From contig NW_004624776.1 in the NCBI RefSeq assembly GCF_000247695.1, positions 9,777,577 through 9,841,576 on the forward strand: a stretch of 64,000 nucleotides of DNA. Direction: 5' to 3'. The notes under the pieces are model-generated. The model was not told the origin of the DNA. It did no database searches and saw only the letters and a program-made list of their open reading frames with translations. A program made the position numbers and the translations under genes. Below are positions 1 to 10,300 of the stretch, one piece after another. Position 1 is the first letter of the stretch. Each line of letters starts with the position of its first letter. The stretch is from Heterocephalus glaber (lineage: Eukaryota > Chordata > Mammalia > Rodentia > Bathyergidae).

Positions 1-40
1 AGGGCAGGCGGTGGAGCCACTGAGCTAAATCCCCAGCCCG
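1..40 (-). repeat. ID-type SINE, truncated by the window edge
   Basis: The bases read as the reverse complement of the ID head (GGGCTGGGGATTTAGCTCAG type), a tRNA-derived SINE with an internal A box. The rest lies outside the window. Confidence 0.8.
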
Positions 41-175
41 GAGTTGTTTTTATTTTTAATACATTTTATTTTATCTAATTCCCCCCTCCCCTTACATCCC
101 CCCCCATGTAGAAAAGCTTTGGTTCCATTTTTCCTCCCATGTACTTTACATCTTTTTAATATCTAATATAATGCT

Positions 176-259
176 GGGCTGGGGATTTAGCTCAGTGGTG
201 CCACACCTGCCTCACAAGTGCAAGGTCCTGAGTTTGATTCCTGTTACCAAAAAAAAAAA
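176..259 (+). repeat. ID-type SINE
   Basis: The element starts GGGCTGGGGATTTAGCTCAG, has a B-box-like GAGTTTGATTCC and ends in TACC plus an A tail. It is tRNA-Ala derived by family knowledge. Confidence 0.88.
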
Positions 260-264
260 TCGAA

Positions 265-430
265 TACAATGTAAATGCTAGGTAAATAGCTGTTACACTA
301 TTTGCTTAGGAAATAATGACAAGAAAAAAGAAGTCTCTAGTGTTCATTGCTGAGGAAAGTTTTTTCTAAATAATTTTAATTCACAATTGATTGAATCTGC
401 AGATGTGGAGCTCACAGATACAAAACAGTT
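265..430. repeat. Tigger/MER-type DNA transposon relic
   Basis: Segments such as TAGGAAATAATGACAAGAAAAAAGA-like text followed by GATTGAATCTGCAGATGTGG match the layout of the larger relic at 15846-16190, so this is a second, shorter copy of the same non-autonomous family. Confidence 0.5.
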
Positions 431-3330
431 AACAATATTTGCAGGTCCCATCCTGACTACCTGGGGGTTTTCTGCATATAGTATTAGGATTCTATCTATT
501 GTCAGGAGCACAGGAAGATAGGAATAGAAAAAACCATAATGGGTCAGTATTAGTCTGAATGCTGACAACACAAATTCTATTTTCCTTCATTTGAAAATAC
601 TCTAGGGCAGGGCTCCCCTCAAGGTTGGAGCCCAGTGGCATGACTATCTTCTTTTCATAACCCTGGGAAGGAAGTGGCCAAGAAGATACCCATACTAAAA
701 TCAAAGTAATAAGAAAAGCAGCTAAATCATTGGAAAGATAAGATAGTACATTTTACCTTCTAGTGGCAAGTGCATGGAGCTGAGTGAGCCTCTCCTCTTT
801 AAAAATGTCTTATACTTTTAAACTACTACCTTATACTCCTTAAGACCTCTACTTTCTGTTAGGAAAATAAAGGAGGAAAAATAGTAGTAATAGAGCCTAG
901 TTTCCAAAGCACATTTTTTCCACAACTCTTCACACAGTGCTAGAGGACAGCAGATATGTTCTCTGAAAAATGGCAGTCATTTCACTGTTGTTTCAGTTAA
1001 AAAGGGTAAAGTTCAGCTGTTGGACTAGAGGATTTCTGTATCTTGTCAGTCCCCTAATCTGGTGAGTTTCCCCATCTGGTGACAGATTGATAAGAAGCCC
1101 AAGAGTCCACCCTGGTTCCTTGTTATATTTTACAACAGTTATCTTTCCATTCTTAAAATTGTTATAGATTAAAAAAAAACCTAGTAACTGGTCTCCATCC
1201 TAACTTATCTTGGGCCACCTGTGACAGTCCAAGAGTGTCATGTGCCATGTGGTTGCTGATTCAACATTAAAGCTTATAGAATCACTTTGAAAAGGTCAGC
1301 CTTTGTGAAGATTTGGGTTTGAGGGGTTTTATAATGTTTTTAAATAAATTTGAATGATATTGCATGTAACTATTTTGTTTACCTCATTCACTTCTTTTGA
1401 ATTAAACATTTTCTGTCTATAAATTAATATGTATTCATATATGTACTTACTTTTTAGCAAAATTGGGATATACTGTATGTACTTTTTGTTGTTTGGGTTT
1501 TTGTTTCCATACTGCCATAGTATGAAATTTTTTCCTTATAAATATTTGATAAAAATATAATGGCTTTTCTAAATGTGTAATTTTACATATACATATATAC
1601 ACTATTTCACTATGTTATGGATAAGTATATGTATGTATAGTTATAGGTATTTGTGAATTAAATGAAATTATGATAAAACTAATTAGTTAAATGGCTATGT
1701 AAATTTACATTATTTCATCAGTATAACTTGCTGGGTAGACCATGTGTAATAATAACTTTAGTGTATATATGAAATTATTACTCTGAAACAAGTTTTATAA
1801 ATTTAATTTTTATCGGCAATATTTAATAATGCTTGTTCATGTCACCTCAGGGTAGGCAAATAAATTTTATCTTAAAATCTTTGCCCATTTTGAAGATAAA
1901 ATATGTTGTCTTAATTGCTGTCATGTGTGTTTATTTGATTACTGATGAGGTCCAACATCTTTTTCCCCTTTTTTTCTGGTAGGGAATAAAATTTCAGATA
2001 GAATTATAATTAGTTTGGGATCTTACACTTTAGACTGGCTTTAGGAATAAAATATTCCCATTTCTGACATTACAAATCATATTTAAATATTGTCTGTTAC
2101 CATAGTTTGCTGAATGTTCTGGTCTACATTTAAGTTATTCAATAAGGCAGAGCATGTTGGCATAAACTCAGTTTCTTAGAAAAATAAATAGAACAGGTAA
2201 TTATTCTTTGTGGTTCCAAAGGGCATATTTAATATACAATTACATAATTTGGGAGTACTGAATAAACCACCTTACTTCATTCATTTGACAAAGATTTACC
2301 ATGGCAGGCCACTGCTCTAGATGTGGACACAGTCGTTGGTGTGCATGGAATACACCCAGACTGATGTACCCCACAAACTATTTTTCAGAACTGATAAGAG
2401 AAATAATATATTTCCATGACAAAGAACACCTGAAGAAATTCATGACCACTAAACCAGCACTCCCAGAGGATATCCTGAAGGATATTCTAGAGACAAGACT
2501 ATAATTCCACAAGCCCCAATAGAATGCATCCACTAGGCAAGGCAAGCAATTAAACAGAGGGGAAAGAAAGGGAACCAACAACAGGAAAATTATAACCATC
2601 ATTGTAAATGGTTTCATTAATATCACTGCACAAATAAACCCTATTTGAGCTTTCATTCTACTGCTGTGCAAAGTCCATTCATTCTCTGAGCATTCCCATC
2701 CTTGAACAGTAAAACCCTCCTGTGCTTTACTAATCCACGCGAGTTTGTCCTTGGTACTTATTATTGTTGTACAGAAAAGAAACTGAGAAGTCTTATTGCT
2801 TTGCCTAAGGTTCCTTCTTCAGCTTTGGTGAGTCTGGTAAACAGGAAACTTAGCTCTCAGGTGTAAAGGTCATTTCAATGGTTACTCCACAACACCGGAC
2901 ACAAGGTACCTGGTTACCACTCTAGCGATAGTTTCACTTACAATTAATTAGTTATTTCTCTTAAAGAATCCCAAGGTCTGAGGTGGTGGAGATACAGTTT
3001 TTTCACTCTGCTCTTACCTGACCCTGGTTTTTTCCATATTTGCCCACCTCCTCTCCATCAACCTGATAATATCACTTTATGGAGCAATGTCAAGACAGAA
3101 CCCTCTACCCGATCCCTTAGCCCAACCTATTCTGTGTAAATATCCCAAAACCAGGGGGGCACTTACCTTACAACGATATACCAATAACAAGTATCGATAA
3201 TGCTAGTTATTCTTAAGATGTAAAATATTCATGATGCATGTGGTGACCAAGAAGTTAGAGATGAAACAAGATTCCAAAAGAATATCAGATTTATAAGGAA
3301 GATTGTATCTGTTTGAATTTTTTCTTTCTT
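431..3330. other. AT-rich intergenic DNA, nothing assigned
   Basis: The stretch is AT-rich with no open frame that resembles a known protein and no clear repeat. The short open frames near 2300-2670 look like chance. Confidence 0.5.
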
Positions 3331-3334
3331 TTTT

Positions 3335-3500
3335 GGGGTACTAGGGATTGAACACAGGGCATTCTCACTGAACTACATTCTCAGCCCTTTTTCTTATTTG
3401 TTGAGACAGTCACACTAGGTAGCTGGGCTCAAACTTGTGATCCTCCTACTTCAGCCTCCCAGAGTACTGGGATTACAGGCTGGTGCCACCAAACTCAGTT
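3335..3500 (-). repeat. B1-ID dimer SINE (B1-dID type)
   Basis: Read on the minus strand it is a 7SL-derived B1 head (CTGTAATCCCAG and GGAGGCTGAAG) joined to an ID-like tail (GAATGTAGTTCAGTGAG) and TACC end. That monomer order is the B1-dID order rather than B4. Confidence 0.75.
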
Positions 3501-3544
3501 TGCCTTGGACATTTAAAGTGTATAAATTTTTTAAAAATACAAAT

Positions 3545-3705
3545 TGGGTATCCCTAATCTGAAATGCTCCAAAATCCAAAACTTCTTGAACACCAACATA
3601 GCGCTCAAACAATTTCAGATTTTTGGATTAAGATTCCTCAGTCTTTAAAGTGTATGCAATTATTGCCCATTCCAAAAACCTTTAAAATCTGAAATACTTC
3701 GTATC
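3545..3705. repeat. MER2-like Tigger relic
   Basis: The opening GGTATCCCTAATCTGAAATG and the following CAAAATCCAAAACTTCTTGA and CGCTCAAACAATTTCAGATT match the terminal region of MER2-type pogo/Tigger elements as I recall them. A later AAAATCTGAAATACTTC suggests the opposite end. Confidence 0.6.
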
Positions 3706-4254
3706 TCAGCACTTTGAATAAGGAATGATCAGCCTACAACTCAGGTGGAAGCTCTGGGTGTGGGATCCGAGAGAAGATGGCGGGCTTAAGGTAGAGGGAA
3801 TGGTCAGCACATTCGTGACGTAAGACACAAGTGAGATTGTGAGACTCAGGAGAAGGGAGCTGAGATGAAGCCTAGGGAATAGCAGCATGTAAGAAGCAAG
3901 CTCAGAGAGAAACCAAGGAGAATCCCTTCGGGTAGCAGAAAGATGGGGTCTGGTCCTGGAATCCAGAGGGAAAGAAAGACTATTCCCCAATGTTACTAAT
4001 TTCTTACCTAAATTAGACCTACTCAAGTCTCTTTTGGCAAATTATTGACTAAGATCATATGATCGGATTACATTTTCTTTCAACAATTTGTGCTGGGAGT
4101 TAAAACATCTTAGATTCTTATCAGCACCATGTTAACAATTACCTATTAAGCAGTAATTGCTCTAATTGAAGTTTTTCATCACATTTTAGTTTATTTTATC
4201 AGAAATGAAAAAGCCATATTCTTCTTGAAACAAACAAAAACTCATAGCGGTTAT

Positions 4255-4570
4255 ATTCCATTTTGGCTTTTTCCTCTTGAATATGACACTACTAACTGAA
4301 GTATGGGTTCTTCTGAGTTCAGCACATGTGTGGCTGAAACATGATGAATGTTTACATTTTTAAGATGTATTACAGTAAAAGACACATTGTCATTAATCCC
4401 CTTCAAAATACTTTCCCTTACTTTGAGCGTATTTATCCCATCATTCTTGCCACTTCTTGAAAGTGGCCTCCATGTCCTGAACAGATTCAAAAGGTTTACC
4501 TGCCATAGTAATTTTGACTTCAGGGTAGCCAGAAGTCACAGGTGACAGATCTGACAACATGGGTGAGGAC
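4255..4570 (-). pseudogene. Mariner-type transposase C-terminus, decayed
   Basis: On the minus strand the text reads KPFESVQDMEATFKKWQE, a stop, then WDKYAQSKGKYFEGD, a typical end of Tc1/mariner transposases (phenylalanine-glutamate region, then KWQxxWDKC and YFEGD). Stops break it and no N-terminal half is seen. It pairs with an inverted copy at 4660-4790. Confidence 0.65.
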
Positions 4571-4654
4571 ACATTGTAATGTTTTTGTGAACCTGTCTTT
4601 CCATTGACAGCACTTGGCAACAGTATTTACTATACTTTGAGCACACTTTGTAAA

Positions 4655-4795
4655 GACATTCATGAAAGAGGTCTGCTTCAGAAAGTGCCAAGAATGATGG
4701 GATAAATGTGTTCAAAATGAAGGGACATATTTTGAGGGGGATTAATGACAATGTGTCTTTCATGGTAATACATTTTTTATTTAAACATTCACCTT
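4655..4795 (+). pseudogene. Second mariner-type transposase C-terminus in inverted orientation
   Basis: The plus strand reads CFRKCQE, a stop, then WDKCVQNEGTYFEGD, the same domain end as the minus-strand relic about 150 bases away. The two copies form an imperfect palindrome. Confidence 0.62.
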
Positions 4796-4799
4796 TTAT

Positions 4800-5880
4800 C
4801 ACCTCTTGTGTGTCTGTCTATTCATGTATCGGGGAGAAAAATTCTATCCTATTTTTTATTAGAATACTATGAAAACTTCTCTTGAACACGCAGTGACATT
4901 GTTTGGTCTTCACTTAGCATGGGCATACCATTTACACATCTATTCCATTCTCCCTAACTTAGCATTTAGCACAGTGCACTACAATTTTAAAATATGTCTT
5001 CCTAGGAAACAGGATCCTATTCATTGTTGTATTCCTTCAACAACCATGCTCCACTGCTTCAAACACGTAGTAAGCCCTTCATAAATGCTTAATGAAACTA
5101 GAAGAGGGAAGTCTAAGGTTATGATCTACCAAGTAGCAATTAGGAGTCAAATCAAAGGCTTTTGACTACATTCGGTGACATATTTATTATTTAATGAGTA
5201 CTGCGGAAGAAAGAGCAGCTCTAGCCTGGAACTATCAACTAGATCTACAAGTTGCTGTGAACTTTTCTGGATCATGGTGTTCTATTGACTAAAAATTTTA
5301 CAGAACATCCATTCACCATTGTTCAGACAAGGCCATTTTGGACTGTGATGGAGACAAAAACAAGACCACTCTAACACTCTGAACAGACAAAACTTGAACA
5401 TAAAATGACTAATATTACTGGCAGCTGCCTCTTTATCATAGACTCCTTCTAGATAAGATTTATTTGGATACCTAGCCATAGAATTGGCCCCACTTCCTGA
5501 CAGCGACCACTTCAGAGTAAGACCTTAATTTCTTGAACTCTTCCCCAAGTCACTGAAAACGTGCCCATAATGAATTCTGGCTCTTTCTCGCTGAGGTGGC
5601 CCACGGTTCCATGTGTGGATCCTCCTTGCTGGAAAAAGTAATATCCCAACTCTACAGTTGTGCTCCTGCTTTGGGTGTCAAAGGGCACTGACCATCCTCC
5701 GCTGCCCCAGGGGCTGTGCTGTGGACGCATGATAAGGATTTAATTACAACAACTCCCCTGTAAAGTTTATTAACCTTGCTTGGCAGATAAAGAAATGGAG
5801 GTCCATGTAGAGATTTCAAAAGTTGACCAAGGTACTACTAGCAAGAGCCAGCGACCACATTCCAAACCAGGGCTCTTTTG
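4800..5880. other. Intergenic DNA with faint old repeats, no gene
   Basis: A stretch near 4960-5095 (CACAGTGCACT, later GTAAGCCCTTCATAAATGC) resembles an L2 end, and 5755-5875 (TTGGCAGATAAAGAAATGG) resembles an antisense MIR. Nothing else is assigned. Confidence 0.35.
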
Positions 5881-6640
5881 TCAAGAACACTTTCCTGCGC
5901 CCACTACGGGCGCTCACTATCCTCCCCTACACGCACGCACACAGTACTTGCCCGGCAGCCCAGGATACTACAGGGAGCTGCAGCACACACATGCTACATT
6001 TGCTTCTACGAAATACATTTCAACCCAGAAATGCTTCTTTGCTTCTCAACTGGAGCAAAGGGAGCCCGCGGCGAGGGTACATCTCGCTGGCTGGCAACTA
6101 GACTCCTTTGGACTTCCGGGGTCGGGGACACGAGAGTGACGTTCCGACGGACCAATCCTCGCAGGGAGCCGGCCGCGGGGCCCAATCGCAGGAGAGTGTG
6201 GGGGGGGTGGTACAATGGTAGCGTAGGCAGCGGCCGGCCCCGCCTTCGGGGCTGTCCGACCGCGGCCGAGTCACTGCAGAGAGCGAGCCAGGGGGGACCG
6301 CACAGCGACCTGCAGCTGACCGCGCCGGCGGAGCTCAGAGCCGGCTGAGATCGCTGTCCCAGGGCAGCCAAGGAGGCGCGGGCAGCACAGCAAACGTCAC
6401 AGGTATCGCTCTGGACGCAGGAAGTGCGCATCCCTTGGTTTGCCTTAAAATAGGGTTTGAGTTTCCCTGTCAGCGTACAGTATTTGGTGGAGCTGAACAG
6501 AAAATTTACCGCCCGCCTCGGGGCGTCCTTGGCTGGCCCAGACCCGGGAGCTGTCTGCCAGCCGGAGCGTCCGAGGAGGAGCCTGCTCTTGCAGAGGGTC
6601 AGCCCTGCGCCTTGCCTGGCAAGAAGACTGTAGTCGTGGG
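5880..6640 (+). promoter_or_regulatory. SLC46A3: CpG-rich promoter region of SLC46A3
   Basis: A sharp rise in G+C and CpG frequency against AT-rich flanks marks a CpG island just upstream of the first coding exon. It contains CCAAT boxes near 6150 and 6181, a TGACGT CRE-like core near 6137 and a G-run near 6199. No TATA box is obvious, as usual for such promoters. Overlapping CACGC cores at 5930-5938 could be dioxin-response cores. The transcription start cannot be fixed from sequence alone. Confidence 0.75.
6240..6639 (+). other. SLC46A3: SLC46A3 untranslated exon 1 (5' boundary uncertain)
   Basis: The first coding exon starts 24 bases after a good acceptor at 7110-7111, so the mRNA must have an upstream non-coding exon. 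The best donor in the CpG island is CGTGG then GTGAGT at 6640, which gives a 472-base first intron. A weaker donor, ACAG then GTATCG, lies at 6403. The 5' end given is a guess within the island. Confidence 0.55.
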
Positions 6641-7111
6641 TGAGTTTAAGAACAGAATAAAACAAAAACACCTTCCGATTAGGAGCTTCTGTTTTGAAAG
6701 GCCCCCTCCCTGTTTGTTAATACGCAGCAAAATAACAATAACAGTTGCACAACTGTCGTGACCCAAAAGGAACTTTGTTTGCCTTGCGAAAATCAGCTGG
6801 TAATATACAATGTGGGGACTCAGAGTGACCACTGGATGGGTGAGAATTTAGTCAGATTATTGCAAAGAGTCATCCTAAAGGTGGCTTGCGTCCTAAGAAT
6901 TCCTACTTTTAAAATGAAAAGGGTGACAGTCTGGGGTTTAGAGTAGATCCAAAGTAAACTATCTTCCTAGGAAGTGGTCACTGCTTTCGTGATCTCGGTT
7001 TTGCTGGTTTATGTTCAGACCGCAAATTTGTTCTGACTTCACCATCTGTGAAAAATCTAGCCACTGGGATTAGAATGCAACAGATCACTTCTCTCCCTTT
7101 TTCTTTAATAG

Positions 7112-7324
7112 AAGTCAGCTACCTACTCAAGGAATATGAAGATTTTATTTGTCGAACCTGCCGTTTTCCTTAGTGCATTTGCTATGAGTCTGACCACCCC
7201 ACTGACAACACAGTATGTGTATAGGAGAATATGGGAAGAAACAGGCAATCACAGTTTTGCATTTGATAGTAATATTTCTGAGTGTGAACAAAATGAAAAC
7301 AGCACACTTTTTGCATTCCAAAAG
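7112..7324 (+). CDS. SLC46A3: SLC46A3 exon 2 (first coding exon, residues 1-63)
   Basis: The acceptor is a pyrimidine tract ending TTTAATAG at 7111. The start codon is 7136-7138 and the donor is AAG then GTAAGA at 7325 (phase 0). The exon encodes the first membrane segment and the luminal loop with three sequons (NHS, NIS, NST). The 24 exonic bases before the ATG are 5' UTR. Confidence 0.95.
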
Positions 7325-10300
7325 GTAAGAAATTAAAATATCCCTAAAACATAATAAAAAGAGAATGTGGAACATGTTTTAAATGAAAGGATGGTGCAGT
7401 CATCATACATTGGCCTTTTCAGGGTGACCACCAGACTCTCAAATCCCAAACCAAATGGCCTTTTCTCAGTCCTCATCTCATTTGAAGTTTCCTGGCATCT
7501 GTAGCCTCCCTCTCCTTCACACCCCCTTCTCCTGTGTGACATTAGCTCTTCTTTCTCTTGGACAGTCTCAGCCCAGTCTCATGTACTCAGTGGTTGTCTT
7601 CTTCCTCTGTCCTAAAACGATTCCTGCTGGAACCAGCAACTCGGTGGACAGGGGTAGATGAAGCTTGGTGTGTCTCCTTCTCCCTCATCCCCATCCTCTT
7701 TGTTCCCTTCTACTGCATCTGCATGTTTCAGGAGCTCCAAAAACTGGGCTGTCACTGAAGATAGTGGGCTAGTGTCTGTCACTGGGTGAGGTGGGTTTAT
7801 CACTTGCCATTTGGTGGCATTATAGGCTTTGACTCCCACACGTTGACCTCTGAGGACATCTGGAGTGGGAAGCACTCACTTTTGCTCTCAGAACACTGAA
7901 AACCTTTAGCTAGATACATGGGGCTTTACCTGCTCCCTCAGAAGCTCCTTGCCCCAGTGTTTTGTTTACAGAAGTCTGTCAGTGTCCAGATGCAAAGGTG
8001 ATGGCAATTCGGATTTGAAAATGCTTTTCCCTCCAAAGCCCCCAGAACAAACCAGCTTAGGAACTAAGAACTCTTCCCCTTGGAGATAGTTTGTGACAGC
8101 AGAGGAGTGGTGCTACCCTTCCAGTCACAGAGGAGAAGAGATAAAGGGAATTGAGCCACCTTCCCTGGCTCTGATACTCACTCTGTGAGAGAGATGATCT
8201 AAAGTAAGGAACGGCTGAGGGCCCCAAGCGGGAATGTATCCCCCAGGTGTCAGGTGGAAGCTGGCTAGGGCGAGGCCCGGCTGTTTGGCACAGCCCCTGA
8301 TGTACCCATTTCCTCATTTCTGTGGGAGAAGCTTTCTTGAAACTGCTTGATTCTGCCACCTAGACAGTAAGGCTATGGCCTCAAGTGAGGTTGTAAAGAG
8401 AGGACCCAGGGCCTCACTGAGTGGTTGTATCTCCCTTCAAGATCGTCTCATCATATGGCCTTCATCCTTACACTCATCAGCTCTGTTTGGTTCACCCCAC
8501 TCCAGTTCAGGAGAAGGCCCTCTTGGACCCTTTCAAGGGACTTGGGTGGAGAGGCCTGAAAAACCTGCAGCTCCCACCCTCCAGGACCGTGGGTGCCTGG
8601 TCCAGGCACCTTGGCCTTTGACTGAGCAGGTGATGAGTGTTTTGCCCCCCACCTCACCTGGCCTGGCCTGGCCCAGCCACGGGGAGCCCTCTACTGCCCA
8701 GAGCAGTGGTTCATATCAGAGGTTTGGACCCAGTTTTCAAATTGATGGTCTGTTTTTCATTATTGTTTTAAATTAGATTAATATTCAAGAGAACATACTA
8801 CTACTGCAGATCCCTCCCCTTAAAATTGGTGTTCTTAGGCTCTGGTGCTTTTCCTCAGAGTGTGGAACTAGGAACCCCGCTCCCAGCTGGGACACAGTGG
8901 GTGGCCACTCAGCATTTCCAAAAGGGCATTTCTGCCCAGAGACTCCCATCACCTGCAGCACTTCCTTTGGCTTCCTTCTCCATCCTATCCCTGCTCTGCT
9001 CCTCTGAGAAACAGCCCCTTCCCTATCCAAGAGCAATGGTTCCTGTTTCCCCAGCTTCCTCTCTAGCACACAGCCCTGTTGGATAGGCTCTGGCCGCTTG
9101 TTCTCCAAAGGGAGTCTAAACTTTGGAGGGATTTGTGAACTGTTTTTTGTTTGTTTGTTTTCTCAGTACCGGGAATGGGACCCACGGTCTTTGCACTACA
9201 TCCCCAGGCCTATTTTATTTTTTATTTTGAGCAAAGCTTTTGCTAATTTGCCCAGCCAGGCTTGTACTTGCAGACCTCCTGCACCTGCGTCCTAGAGTGC
9301 TGGGATTACAGGCATGTAATTACAGGCATATGCCAGCATGCTTGGCAGTTCTTGGAACCATAAAAATAAGAGATGTCACAGCACTGGGGGAGTCCCTAGT
9401 AAAATAGATAAGTGATTTCTTCAGCTCAGCTTTTTTCTTATTTCTCTCAGAGAACCAATGGTGTGTGAGAGGACAGTAAATGTTATGATAATAATCCTTA
9501 CCACCTTTATATATCCTTCCTACATAACAAATGCACACAGGTGTCTATGTATTACAATGCAAACTATTGAGAATGTCAGGGTATAGACAGCAATAAACTG
9601 AGCTCTTTCACTTACTTTTGACATTTTGAAAGTTTATATGAATGAAAGTCTTACTTTTAACCCATTTTGCATTAATACACACATGTATATGTACTCACAA
9701 ATAGCATATTAGTTTTACCTACTTTACAAATCTTCAAATACAAACTTCTCTTGGGCAGTGACATTAATCTCAAAAGGACCCTTACCAAAATGGCACAGCC
9801 GTGGCAGGGAAACTCTTGGCTAGGCAGGAAAAGGGTAAGAACTTCTAGGCTTGTTTGTTGACTTTTGTGAGGGAAGCTACTTTTTAAATCTACTTCTTCC
9901 TTCCCCTGTTGAATGATTAATTTTGAAGGAATAAGTTGGCGATTGGAGTCTGCTCTTTTCAGACAACTTTTAAGACAGGGACTCTGCTATTGGAGAGGGA
10001 AATTTGAAGTTATATTCTCTGGAATTTGTTTGTAAGCCATCCTTTGTTACTAGCAGACACCTACTTATGAAAAACGATGTGGAATATTTTCTACTCAGCT
10101 GGAGTTAATGTACACATTTCACCCTATGAAATTGTGACTTCTTTAAAGTTGATACTGCTTCCTTAATTTATCCTTGTCTCAGTATATTATTGTCCTGTCT
10201 AATCTTGGATAGGAAACAGCACTTAATATCTATCTACCTTTATATGATATATAACTGCAGTTCTCCAGTGTCTGAAATACACACACGGCCAGGAAAGTGG

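Noticed and set aside
176..259. Functional tRNA gene (also considered for every other ID copy)
   Set aside because: A- and B-box-like motifs exist, but the copies carry A tails, target duplications and no cloverleaf, as expected of tRNA-derived SINEs.
5780..6671. Several long overlapping open frames on both strands in the SLC46A3 CpG island
   Set aside because: High G+C removes stop codons; none resembles a known protein and they overlap the promoter and untranslated exon.
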